NCBI RefSeq assembly: GCF_000163295.1
Contig: NZ_GG700527.1
Span: 265,453 to 329,452, forward strand
Source: Anaerococcus vaginalis ATCC 51170
GTDB taxonomy: Bacteria; Bacillota; Clostridia; Tissierellales; Peptoniphilaceae
DNA: 64,000 nucleotides
Direction of reading: 5' to 3'
The notes beneath the pieces are model-generated. The model saw only the letters and a program-made list of their open reading frames with translations. It ran no database searches and was not told where the DNA came from. Of this stretch, positions 17,274-24,773 are shown in pieces (the stretch's first letter is position 1; each line of letters opens with the position of its first letter). A program made the position numbers and the translations under genes.

Positions 17274-18512
17274 ATGTATACAGTTAGAAAAGTTACAGAC
17301 GACTTATTTTATGTAGGTGGAGATGACAGAAGACTTGCTCTATTTGAAAATATTTTTCCTATAGACGGAGTTTCATACAACTCATACCTTTTAATGGATG
17401 AAAAAACAGTTTTAATAGATTCAGTTGACTGGTCTATTACTAGAGAATATATATTAAACGTATCTAGAGTTCTTGGAGATCGTGATCTTGATTATATGTT
17501 AATCCAACACATGGAACCAGACCACTGTTCTGCAATCGAATTAATGCTACATTACTATCCAAATGTAAAAATTATAGCAAGTGAAAAAGCTATATTATTT
17601 ATGAGACAATTTGGTTATCACGTAGATGATAGATACATTGAAGTAAAAGAAGGAGATTCAATCTCATTTGGTAAACACGAATTTACATTCGTAGAAGCTC
17701 CAATGGTTCACTGGCCAGAAGTTTTAATGACTTATGATTTAACAGATAAAGTTTTATTCTCAGCAGATGCTTTTGGTTCATTTAAATCTAATGACGGAAG
17801 ACTTTTTGCCGATGAAGTAAATTGGGATAGAGATTGGCTAGATGAAGGAAGAAGATATTTCACAAATATAGTTGGTAAATATGGTACATTCGTACAAGCA
17901 GTTCTTAAAAAAGCAGCAGGACTTGATATTAAATATATCTGCCCACTTCACGGACTTGTTTGGAGAAAAGACTTTGGCTATATTTTAGATAAATATAACA
18001 AATGGTCAAGCTATGAACCAGAAGAAGAAGGTGTTTTGATTGCTTATGCATCAATGTATGGAAATACAGAATATGCAGCTCAAGCTCTAGCATCAAAACT
18101 TGCTGAAAGAGGAATGACAAATATTTCCCTAAGAGATGTTTCAAGCACAGATGTATCTTACCTAATTGCAGATGCATTTAAATATTCAAATATCGTTCTT
18201 GCATCAGTAACATACAATCTTGGAATTTATCCAAAAATGAAAGACTTCATCCATGATATGGCAGCACTTAACGTACAAAATAGAGCAGTATCATTAATGG
18301 ACAATGGTACTTGGGCTCCAACAGCTGCAGATAAAATGGAAGAATTTTTAGATAATGAAATGAAATTAATAGACGTTCTACCAGAACAAGTAAATATAGT
18401 TTCATCATTAAAATCTGCAAAAGAACCAGATATGGATGCTTTAGTTGACGGAATTTTTGAATCAATGAAGAAAAGAAGAGAAGAAGTTCAAAAAGCTAAA
18501 GATCAAAAATAA
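17274..18512 (+). CDS. flavodiiron protein (FprA-type) 2
   Basis: The protein has 412 residues, a paralogue of the flavodiiron protein at 13749. The di-iron site residues are present in QHMEPDHCSAIE, VHWPEVLMTY, SADAFGSF and CPLHGLVW. The flavodoxin domain starts GVLIAYASMYGNTEYAAQ and there is no C-terminal rubredoxin. AGGAGG lies before the ATG, 12 bases downstream of the dehydrogenase fusion, so the two are co-transcribed from the promoter at 15255. The likely job is reduction of O2 or NO. Because the fused rubredoxin-like domain next door lacks cysteines, the direct electron donor is unclear. Confidence 0.93.
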   Translation: MYTVRKVTDDLFYVGGDDRRLALFENIFPIDGVSYNSYLLMDEKTVLIDSVDWSITREYILNVSRVLGDRDLDYMLIQHMEPDHCSAIELMLHYYPNVKIIASEKAILFMRQFGYHVDDRYIEVKEGDSISFGKHEFTFVEAPMVHWPEVLMTYDLTDKVLFSADAFGSFKSNDGRLFADEVNWDRDWLDEGRRYFTNIVGKYGTFVQAVLKKAAGLDIKYICPLHGLVWRKDFGYILDKYNKWSSYEPEEEGVLIAYASMYGNTEYAAQALASKLAERGMTNISLRDVSSTDVSYLIADAFKYSNIVLASVTYNLGIYPKMKDFIHDMAALNVQNRAVSLMDNGTWAPTAADKMEEFLDNEMKLIDVLPEQVNIVSSLKSAKEPDMDALVDGIFESMKKRREEVQKAKDQK

Positions 18513-18527
18513 AAAAATAAATTCAAA

Positions 18528-18557
18528 ACTGTCACAGGAAACTGTGGCAGTTTTTTT
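18528..18557 (+). terminator. terminator after the second flavodiiron gene
   Basis: ACTGTCACAG (18528-18537) pairs with CTGTGGCAGT (18542-18551) through a GAAA loop with one G-T wobble, then a T-run. Confidence 0.9.
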
Positions 18558-18605
18558 GTAAATCTTATATAATAATTTTATAGTTTAAAAAGATTTGAGG
18601 TTTAT

Positions 18606-20420
18606 ATGAAAAAAAATTTAAAATTAAGAGCGGAAAATTTTAAAATTAAAATTGGAAATATATCTTATAACAAGAAAAAAATAAAAGAAACGATAAAAAG
18701 AGCAAATGATGATTTGGTAAATGTTTTGCTTTTGCCAGAACTTTGTCTTACTGGAGCAAGTTTGTATGATGGATTTGCGAATGATGATATTTTAGAAGAA
18801 TGCCTTGATGCTTTATTTGATTTGAAAAATTTTTCAAAAAATATTGATACTTTATTTTCTGTTGGACTTCCTGTAAAAGAGGGAAGAAAAATAATTGATA
18901 TGGTATTTTTATTAAAAGAAGGCGATATTATTGGAGGATTTTTTAAAGATGAATTTAAAGACCACGAAAAATATGTTTTCGACACTCCAGAAGAAGATGA
19001 ATTTATTAAGATAAATGATGAATATATTCATCTATATAATAAATCATATATAGAAATTAACGATATAAAAATAGCTGTAAGCGTAGGAGAAAATGAGGAG
19101 AAAAATATTCCCGATTCATTAATTTCTAAGTCAAAAAATAATATAGATATAATTTTAAATCCATCAGCAAAAACTAGATATATAGGATCAAAAAAAGATA
19201 TAGAAGATAAAATTAAATTTTTATCAAAAGATACAATTTATCTCTATTCAAGTACAGGACTTGGAGAAAGTTCAACCGATTTTGTATATGAAGGCTTAAA
19301 TATTATTGGAGAAAATGGAAAAATTAAAGAAAGTAAGAGAGATGAATTTGCTGATTTGTGTTCATATTTTGATATAAGTCAAAATACTACAGAAGAATTT
19401 TTTGAATTTAAAAATAAGCCAAGTCTTTCATATTGGGATAAATTTCCTTATTTGCTTGATGATAAAAAAATCTATGTGGAAGATGCTTTTGATATAGTAA
19501 CAAGAGCTTTAATTCAAAGAATGGAGGCGATTTCTTGTAAAAAAGTAGTCTTGGGACTAAGCGGCGGACTTGATTCAACTATGGCACTTTTATTTATAGT
19601 AAAAGCATTCGAAAAAATGAGTCTTCCAAAAGAAAATATTCTTTTATACACAATGCCAGCATTTGGAACAAGCAAGAGAACCAAATCAAATGCCTTTAAG
19701 CTTGTAGAAGCTTTTGAAATAAAATTAAATGAAATTGTAATAAAAGATGCAGTAAATATTCATCTAAAGGATATTGGCCATGATGGAAAAACTCAAGATA
19801 TAGCCTACGAAAATGCTCAAGCAAGGGAAAGAACTCAAATTTTATTTGATATAGGAAATATGGAAAATGCTCTAGTAATAGGAACTGGAGATAAGTCAGA
19901 AATTTCCCAAGGCTTTGCAACCTACAACGGCGATCACATGTCATCCTATGCAGTTAATGCCTCTTTGACAAAGACCGAATTAAGATATATTGTTTCCTAT
20001 CTTGTAGAAAATACAAAAAATCAAAAATTAAAAGAAGTTTTGGATGATATATTAAAAACTCCAATCTCTCCAGAGCTAAAAAATGAAAATGAAGAAAAAA
20101 TCAGCCAAAAAACTGAAGATATAATAGGCCCTTATGAATTAATAGATTTTTTCACATTTGAATTTTTGGAAAATTCATCAGTAGAAGAAATATATGAAAA
20201 AGCAAAAGTTGCCTTCAAAGACGACTATGACAAAAAAACCATAAAAAAATGGCTCAAATCATTTTATAAAAGATTAATTACAAGCCAATTTAAAAGATCA
20301 GTTTCAGTAGACGGCCCAGCCTTATCACAAAAATCATTCTCCCCAAAAAGAGGATACTTGTTAGCCTCAGACATGTCTGCAGAAGTTTTTCTAGAAAGAA
20401 TAGAAAATTTAGATGAATAA
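18606..20420 (+). CDS. nadE: NAD+ synthetase with degenerate glutaminase domain
   Basis: The protein has 604 residues, the length of the glutamine-dependent class, and converts deamido-NAD to NAD+. The N-terminal nitrilase-like domain (about 1-260) keeps the general-base Glu45 (LLLPELCLTG) and a Lys in GGFFKDEF. At the place of the nucleophile, where the family reads ICEDLW, it reads IAVSVGENEE, so Gly161 replaces Cys. The C-terminal synthetase domain is intact, with LGLSGGLDST (PP-loop), GTGDKSEISQGFAT and SVDGPALSQKSFSPKRGY. The protein is therefore probably ammonia-dependent despite its length. GAGG lies before the ATG. It overlaps the phosphoesterase gene by eight bases. Confidence 0.93.
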   Translation: MKKNLKLRAENFKIKIGNISYNKKKIKETIKRANDDLVNVLLLPELCLTGASLYDGFANDDILEECLDALFDLKNFSKNIDTLFSVGLPVKEGRKIIDMVFLLKEGDIIGGFFKDEFKDHEKYVFDTPEEDEFIKINDEYIHLYNKSYIEINDIKIAVSVGENEEKNIPDSLISKSKNNIDIILNPSAKTRYIGSKKDIEDKIKFLSKDTIYLYSSTGLGESSTDFVYEGLNIIGENGKIKESKRDEFADLCSYFDISQNTTEEFFEFKNKPSLSYWDKFPYLLDDKKIYVEDAFDIVTRALIQRMEAISCKKVVLGLSGGLDSTMALLFIVKAFEKMSLPKENILLYTMPAFGTSKRTKSNAFKLVEAFEIKLNEIVIKDAVNIHLKDIGHDGKTQDIAYENAQARERTQILFDIGNMENALVIGTGDKSEISQGFATYNGDHMSSYAVNASLTKTELRYIVSYLVENTKNQKLKEVLDDILKTPISPELKNENEEKISQKTEDIIGPYELIDFFTFEFLENSSVEEIYEKAKVAFKDDYDKKTIKKWLKSFYKRLITSQFKRSVSVDGPALSQKSFSPKRGYLLASDMSAEVFLERIENLDE

Positions 20421-21204
20421 AATAATAATTTTTATAATATTTTGCCTAATTTTACTTCTTTTCTCATACATTTACTATCAATGCAAGTGGGCAAAAGAAG
20501 TAAAGCAAGATATATACAGCAAAAAAATAAAAAATAAAATAAAAATAACACAAATTAGTGATTTTCATTCGAATAAATTAAAAAATATGGAATATTTTAA
20601 GGAAAAAATCCTAGAATTTAATCCAGATTTTATAATTTTGACAGGGGATATAAACGATTACGGAGAAGAAAAGAAATTTAATAGGGCAATAGACTTTCTA
20701 GAAAAGCTTTCAAAATTAGAAATAAAAACCTATTATATAACAGGAAATCACGAAGAAGCAGGTCCTATGCTTGATGAATTTATAGAACAAATCAAAAGGC
20801 TTGATATAAAATATTTAAAAAATGAGGGAGAATATTTAAAAATTAGGGACGAAAATATTTATATTTATGGAGTAAGCTATAATAATTTTTCATTAAAAAA
20901 TTACCAAACAAAAGATGAAAATTTAAATATAATATTAAGTCATTTTTCTAAAAACATAAGAGATAATTTAGACGATACAATGGATATAATTTTTTCAGGT
21001 CATACCCACGGAGGACAAGTTAGATTTCCATTTTTGGGAGCTTTGCTAGCACCTGGAGAAGGATATTTTCCAAAATTTGATAAGGGATTAAAAAAATATA
21101 AAAATTCACAAATTTATATAGATTCAGGACTAGGAAATACCTTTATGGATTTGAGATTTTTAAATAGGATACAGTTTTCCAATATCACTATCATGCGCCA
21201 ATAG
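20413..21204 (+). CDS. membrane-anchored metallophosphoesterase (YkuE-like)
   Basis: The protein has 263 residues. An N-terminal membrane segment (about 3-22) precedes a calcineurin-like phosphoesterase domain with the metal ligands in QISDFHSN, LTGDINDYG, TGNHEEAG, LSHFS and SGHTHGGQVRFP. The substrate cannot be told from sequence; YkuE-like relatives act at the envelope. It overlaps nadE by eight bases. Its last codons (MRQ-stop) overlap the 5' acceptor strand of a tRNA gene by ten bases. There is no visible terminator before the tRNA, so the two may share a transcript. Confidence 0.88.
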   Translation: MNKIIIFIIFCLILLLFSYIYYQCKWAKEVKQDIYSKKIKNKIKITQISDFHSNKLKNMEYFKEKILEFNPDFIILTGDINDYGEEKKFNRAIDFLEKLSKLEIKTYYITGNHEEAGPMLDEFIEQIKRLDIKYLKNEGEYLKIRDENIYIYGVSYNNFSLKNYQTKDENLNIILSHFSKNIRDNLDDTMDIIFSGHTHGGQVRFPFLGALLAPGEGYFPKFDKGLKKYKNSQIYIDSGLGNTFMDLRFLNRIQFSNITIMRQ

Positions 21205-21268
21205 TTTAAAGGTAAAACAAAAGTGTCCGAAGCTTAAGATAGGGGTTCAATTCCTCTTTGGCGTGCCA
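21195..21268 (+). tRNA. tRNA-Arg (anticodon CCG)
   Basis: 74 bases with encoded CCA. The acceptor stem GCGCCAA pairs with TTGGCGT (one G-T), then discriminator G and CCA. The D arm is GTTT/AAAC with a loop containing GG. The anticodon loop is GTCCGAA with anticodon CCG at 21227-21229. The variable loop is AGAT. The T arm is AGGGG-TTCAATT-CCTCT. The outermost anticodon-stem pair is A-A, a mild defect. CCG reads the Arg codon CGG. The first ten bases lie inside the upstream coding region. Confidence 0.88.
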
Positions 21269-21269
21269 A

Positions 21270-21310
21270 AAAATAGGCTGAAGTAAAAATTTACTTCAGC
21301 CTATTTTTAT
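21270..21310 (+). terminator. terminator after tRNA-Arg
   Basis: AATAGGCTGAAGTAAA (21272-21287) pairs perfectly with TTTACTTCAGCCTATT (21290-21305), then T-rich sequence. It starts two bases after the tRNA CCA. Confidence 0.92.
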
Positions 21311-21365
21311 TAAAAATTATTTGAAAATTTTCAAATTTTATTTTATGGATAAATATTTAAAATAT

Positions 21366-21390
21366 TTGACAATATATATATATATATAAT
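21366..21390 (+). promoter_or_regulatory. promoter with (TA)8 spacer, possible phase-variation switch
   Basis: A perfect -35 TTGACA (21366-21371) and a perfect -10 TATAAT (21385-21390) flank a spacer made only of alternating A and T. The (AT)8 tract runs from 21372 to 21387 and merges into the -10. As written the spacer is 13 bases, too short for good activity; two extra TA units would give the ideal 17. The surface-protein ATG is at 21437. Confidence 0.65.
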
Positions 21391-21436
21391 GTTTAGTGAA
21401 AGAATATTTAAAAAAATAAATAAAAGGAGAAAATTT

Positions 21437-22417
21437 ATGAACAAAAATAAGAAAATTATAAGCGCTAGTCTAGCCTTGGCACTAGGAGTAAGCTTATTAA
21501 TTCCTAACGCAAAAGCAAATGAAGACAAAACAGTAGAAAAAGCCCTAAAAGAGCCAGTACAAACAAGTGAAACATCAAAGCCAGAAGAAAAATCAGATGT
21601 TGTAAATGCAAAAATCACTATAAAGAAAGCTCCAGTAAATGAAAACGGAGAAGAAAAGCCAGATGACGAAACAGAAAAATCAGAAGGCGAAACAGAAAAA
21701 CCAGACGGCGAAACAGAAAAACCAGACGGCGAAACAGAAAAACCAGACGGCGAAACAGAAAAATCAGAAGGCGATACAGAAAAACAAGAAGGCGAAACAG
21801 AAAAATCAGAAGGCGATACAGAAAAACAAGAAGGCGACAAAGAAGAACCAAAAGACGAAACTGAAAAACCAGAAGACAAAACAGAAAACCCAAAAACTAA
21901 TGAAGAAAAACCAAAAGATGAAAAGAAAGTAAAACCTAAAGAATTCAAAATGAGTGAAGTTTATAAAAATAAAGACTCTTTTGAAGTAATAAAAACTTGG
22001 ATTATGGACTCTTATAGACAATCACTTCGATTTGAACAAACACCCGAAGATGAAAAAAATTTAAAAGCAGGATTGGATAGAATTGGAAAAGCAAAAAATT
22101 TAGAAGAACTTATGAAAGCAACTAAACGAGATAAGGCTTTTTTAGCAAAAGTATACTTATGTGCAAAAAATAAAGTAACTATTGATGAATTAAATAGTGA
22201 TTTAGTAAAAGTTATAGACGATATGGCAAATCAAAAACCTCAAAATCCAAATCAAAAAAATCCTAACAGAAAAAATAAAAAAACAGGCACAACAAATACA
22301 GCCAATAAAGTAAGTAATGCTGGAGAAAATGTCCAAACAGGAGTTGGTAGCTTTTCAGCAATTTTGGGATTATTAGGAGCATCAAGCCTAGGCTTATTTA
22401 AAAGCAAAAGAAAATAA
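21437..22417 (+). CDS. sortase-anchored surface protein with acidic heptad repeats
   Basis: The start is at 21437, where AAAAGGAGAAA gives a good ribosome-binding site; an in-frame ATG 48 bases earlier has none. The protein has 326 residues. A signal peptide (about 1-29, ending AKA) is followed by a Glu/Lys/Thr-rich region with tandem 7-residue repeats of the form GETEKPD/GETEKSE/GDTEKQE, then a small helical domain of about 100 residues that I do not recognise (KNKDSFEVIKTWIMDSYRQ). The C-terminus has NVQTG, a hydrophobic stretch and KSKRK, a sortase sorting signal of the NVQTG type known from Clostridioides difficile. Expression may vary with the TA tract in its promoter. Confidence 0.82.
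   Translation: MNKNKKIISASLALALGVSLLIPNAKANEDKTVEKALKEPVQTSETSKPEEKSDVVNAKITIKKAPVNENGEEKPDDETEKSEGETEKPDGETEKPDGETEKPDGETEKSEGDTEKQEGETEKSEGDTEKQEGDKEEPKDETEKPEDKTENPKTNEEKPKDEKKVKPKEFKMSEVYKNKDSFEVIKTWIMDSYRQSLRFEQTPEDEKNLKAGLDRIGKAKNLEELMKATKRDKAFLAKVYLCAKNKVTIDELNSDLVKVIDDMANQKPQNPNQKNPNRKNKKTGTTNTANKVSNAGENVQTGVGSFSAILGLLGASSLGLFKSKRK
21663..21845 (+). repeat. tandem 21-base coding repeat in the surface protein gene
   Basis: About eight to nine units of a 21-base sequence close to GAAACAGAAAAACCAGACGGC. Three consecutive units are near-identical (PDG type); the others alternate between SEG and QEG variants. Unit length is a multiple of three, so gain or loss of units keeps the frame. 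The bias of the repeat also creates a long open frame on the opposite strand. Confidence 0.85.
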
Positions 22418-22441
22418 TAAAATTTAATATTTTAAAAATGT

Positions 22442-22492
22442 AAAAATGAGTATGAACCTTTTCTTTATGACTTGGGTTTATACTCATTTTTT
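22442..22492 (+). terminator. terminator after the surface protein gene
   Basis: AAAAATGAGTATGAACC pairs with GGGTTTATACTCATTTTT with one mismatch and a 15-base loop, then a T-run. The following 140 bases up to 22629 show nothing recognisable. Confidence 0.85.
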
Positions 22493-22629
22493 TATCGAAA
22501 TTATTGAATTTTAAATAAGAGCTTACTTTAAAGGAAAAAATAATTGGTAATATTTTTTAGATCCTCAAATTTAAAGTATAAACTTTTAGCTCAAAAGTTT
22601 TGTGAAAAATTAATAGTCAATTTGTAGTC

Positions 22630-23139
22630 TTATTTATTTTCTTTTATATACAAAATCAAATCTTCAATCAATTCTTCTTTTTTCTTATAAATTCTTGGTT
22701 TTTTGAATTTATTTCCATTTTTATCTACGTAAGAAAGTCCTGTTACAAGTTTGTTTATATATAAAAAATCATTTTGAAATATGTCTTTTTTCATTGGTGG
22801 AAATTTATCTTCTTTGTCATTTCCTCCAAGTCTTATATCTGTGTAGAGTTGAAAAATTTGAAGACCTTTTTCAAATGCAATTCCCATCTCTGCTGCAAGA
22901 CCTAAATCTTGTGTGTCCATCAATCCTACTAATATATCTGCATTTTTAAGTCTTTCGTAGTCTGCTAATAGTATATCGTAATTTGATGTAAAGCCAGCAT
23001 CTTTATCATTTATTTCCAAATTTTGAGCGGGATTATAAATTTCTATATCAGAAAATTCATTTTCAAGATCCTTTTGAATTTCTAGTGCTTGCCATCTTTG
23101 TCCTTCTGTAAATAAATCACAACCTAAATATATTTTCAT
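22630..23139 (-). CDS. nucleoside 2-deoxyribosyltransferase family protein
   Basis: I choose the ATG at 23139, preceded by AAAGGTGG, over an in-frame ATG five codons earlier that overlaps this ribosome-binding site. That gives 169 residues. Family motifs are YLGCDLF at the N-terminus, a central NADILVGLMD strand and the catalytic-Glu segment LGLAAEMGIAFEKG. Members exchange bases between deoxynucleosides or hydrolyse the N-glycosidic bond in nucleotide salvage. An intact C-terminal region ends with helical Lys/Glu-rich sequence. It is a single gene with no evident partner. Confidence 0.82.
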   Translation of the reverse strand: MKIYLGCDLFTEGQRWQALEIQKDLENEFSDIEIYNPAQNLEINDKDAGFTSNYDILLADYERLKNADILVGLMDTQDLGLAAEMGIAFEKGLQIFQLYTDIRLGGNDKEDKFPPMKKDIFQNDFLYINKLVTGLSYVDKNGNKFKKPRIYKKKEELIEDLILYIKENK

Positions 23140-23190
23140 ATTACCACCTTTCATAGGTATATTATAGCATAAAAAAATAAGGGAGAACCC

Positions 23191-23772
23191 TTATTTAAAT
23201 TGTATATTTATTGTATAATCTTCAAGGCTATTGTCTATGTTGATTATATCTTTTATTGCTTTTTCACATTTTTTGTTGGCTTCTATCAAGATTCCTTTGT
23301 CTATTGCTCTTTTTTCTACTGATTTTTTTTGATTTTTTGCAAAGTCATTGTAGTCTTCAACTTTAATTGGATTAAAAATTGATGTTTTTTGGTCGAAAAT
23401 TTTTAGGGAATCTTCGTAAATTTCGTGGGATAAAATTTTTGATTTTGGTAATTTTATATTGATAGTTTTTCCTGAAACTTTTACATCCATTTTTTCAAGA
23501 TCTACTCCACAAGAAATCATTCCATCATAAGAAACTATAAATTTCTTTTGGGTAAATGGTATATCGTAGCCATAAAATTTATTTGAATTTTCAAATTGTC
23601 CCATATTTGTGTAGGAATATTTTAAACTTGTTAGCTCTTTTGCGTTTTCGATTCTATTTTCTATTAATTTGTTGTCTATTTTATTTTCATTTTTTGAAGA
23701 AAAATAATTGAATGAAAATAATAAACAAACGGCTAAAAGAATTGCTATAATAATATTTTTTATTTTTGACAT
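23191..23772 (-). CDS. DUF4230-type membrane-anchored protein
   Basis: The start at 23772 follows AAAGGAG; longer in-frame versions run into the purine promoter region and lack a ribosome-binding site. The protein has 193 residues: one N-terminal membrane helix (about 4-23), then an extracellular domain with LKYSYTNMGQFENS, KFIVSYDGMISCGVDLEKMDVKVSGKTINIKLP and SIFNP. This matches the DUF4230 family, which has no established function. It is divergent from the purine operon. Confidence 0.72.
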   Translation of the reverse strand: MSKIKNIIIAILLAVCLLFSFNYFSSKNENKIDNKLIENRIENAKELTSLKYSYTNMGQFENSNKFYGYDIPFTQKKFIVSYDGMISCGVDLEKMDVKVSGKTINIKLPKSKILSHEIYEDSLKIFDQKTSIFNPIKVEDYNDFAKNQKKSVEKRAIDKGILIEANKKCEKAIKDIINIDNSLEDYTINIQFK

Positions 23773-23868
23773 TTTTGCTCCTTTATTCATAATTAATATT
23801 ATCTTATTATAAATATAATGAATTACAAGTCGTAAATGAAAAATATTAAAATTTATCAAAAAACTTTC

Positions 23869-23897
23869 TTGACAATTAAAATTTACCTTGGTATTAT
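23869..23897 (+). promoter_or_regulatory. promoter of the purine operon
   Basis: TTGACA (23869-23874), 17-base spacer, TATTAT (23892-23897). The predicted start, about 23904, is immediately before the riboswitch. Confidence 0.85.
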
Positions 23898-23904
23898 GAA
23901 TTTG

Positions 23905-24057
23905 AACGAAGAATAGGCTCATTGAAATGGGCGAAAGTGTACCTAGGGATCTGTTTTTTCAAGACCGAGCGGTACGGATATTTTTTAGTATTACACCAGA
24001 GGGACAAAAGCCCAGGAGGATAGGTTTCGTAGCCTGTCCTTCTGGGCTTATTTTTTG
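23905..24057 (+). ncRNA. PRPP riboswitch (ykkC subtype 2b-like) with terminator
   Basis: The leader holds the ykkC-class core: GTGTACCTAGGGATC (23938-23952) and GACCGAGCGGTACGG (23963-23977). GTACC pairs with GGTAC across them, and a hairpin GCTCAT-TGAA-ATGGGC lies just upstream. The aptamer is followed by a strong terminator, AAGCCCAG... (from 24009) pairing with ...CTGGGCTT, then a T-run. ykkC relatives upstream of purine biosynthesis genes are the PRPP-binding subtype, where PRPP prevents termination. Guanidine-I or ppGpp subtypes are less likely from context. Confidence 0.82.
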
Positions 24058-24080
24058 TAAAAATTTTTAAGGAGAAAAAA

Positions 24081-24761
24081 ATGAATACAATCTACGAAGG
24101 TAAGACAAAAAATTTGGTTGAAGAAGATGGAAAATACTTTTGTTTATTTAAGGACACTATGACAGGAACTGATGGAGTATTCGATACTGGTGGAAATCAA
24201 GTTGCTGGCGAAAAAGAAGGCGCTGGTCAAGAGTGTCTTAAAGTTTCAAAATTTTTCTTTGAAAAAATAAATGAGGCTGGTGTAAAAACTCATTATCTTG
24301 GAGCGGACCTTGATAAAAATCTTATGGAAATTGAAAAATGTACAGTTTTTGGAAAAGGTTTAGAAGTTATTACTAGATTTAAAGCTGTTGGATCTTTTAT
24401 GAGAAGATATGGTCTTTATGCAAATGAAGGACAAGATCTTGATGCTTATTCTGAAATTACTTTAAAAGATGATGATCGCGAAGACCCACTTATAACTGAA
24501 GATGGATTGGTTGAATTAAATATTTTATCTCATGATGAATACAAAAAAATAATTGAAGAAAATAAAAAAGTTGCAAGACTTGTAAAAGATATTTTGGCTG
24601 AATATGGACTTGATTTGTATGATATAAAATTTGAATGGGGAAGACTTGCTTCAAGCGGAGAAGTTGTTTTGATTGATGAAGTTTCTGGTGGAAATATGAG
24701 AGCTTACAAAGATGGAACTTATATTGAACCTATGGAATTGTCAAAATATTTGGGACTTTAA
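24081..24761 (+). CDS. purC: phosphoribosylaminoimidazole-succinocarboxamide synthase
   Basis: The protein has 226 residues. PurC (SAICAR synthetase) joins aspartate to CAIR with ATP. Family motifs are MNTIYEGKTKNLVEEDGKYFCLFKDTMTG at the start, the RRYG segment, and LYDIKFEWGRLASSGEVVLIDEVS near the C-terminus. AAGGAG precedes the ATG. It is the first gene after the riboswitch. Length and motifs are ordinary. Confidence 0.96.
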   Translation: MNTIYEGKTKNLVEEDGKYFCLFKDTMTGTDGVFDTGGNQVAGEKEGAGQECLKVSKFFFEKINEAGVKTHYLGADLDKNLMEIEKCTVFGKGLEVITRFKAVGSFMRRYGLYANEGQDLDAYSEITLKDDDREDPLITEDGLVELNILSHDEYKKIIEENKKVARLVKDILAEYGLDLYDIKFEWGRLASSGEVVLIDEVSGGNMRAYKDGTYIEPMELSKYLGL

Positions 24762-24773
24762 TAAGGAGTTTAT

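Noticed and set aside
21663-21845. Possible CRISPR array
   Set aside because: The units are contiguous 21-base coding repeats without spacers and are in frame in a clear surface protein.
21343-21948. Long minus-strand open frame rich in Ser/Phe/Gly opposite the surface protein
   Set aside because: It is a mirror of the repetitive 21-base units, has no ribosome-binding site, and crosses the promoter and terminator of neighbouring genes.
23905-24057. Guanidine-I riboswitch
   Set aside because: The core is shared by all ykkC classes, but the downstream genes are purine biosynthesis, which matches the PRPP subtype.
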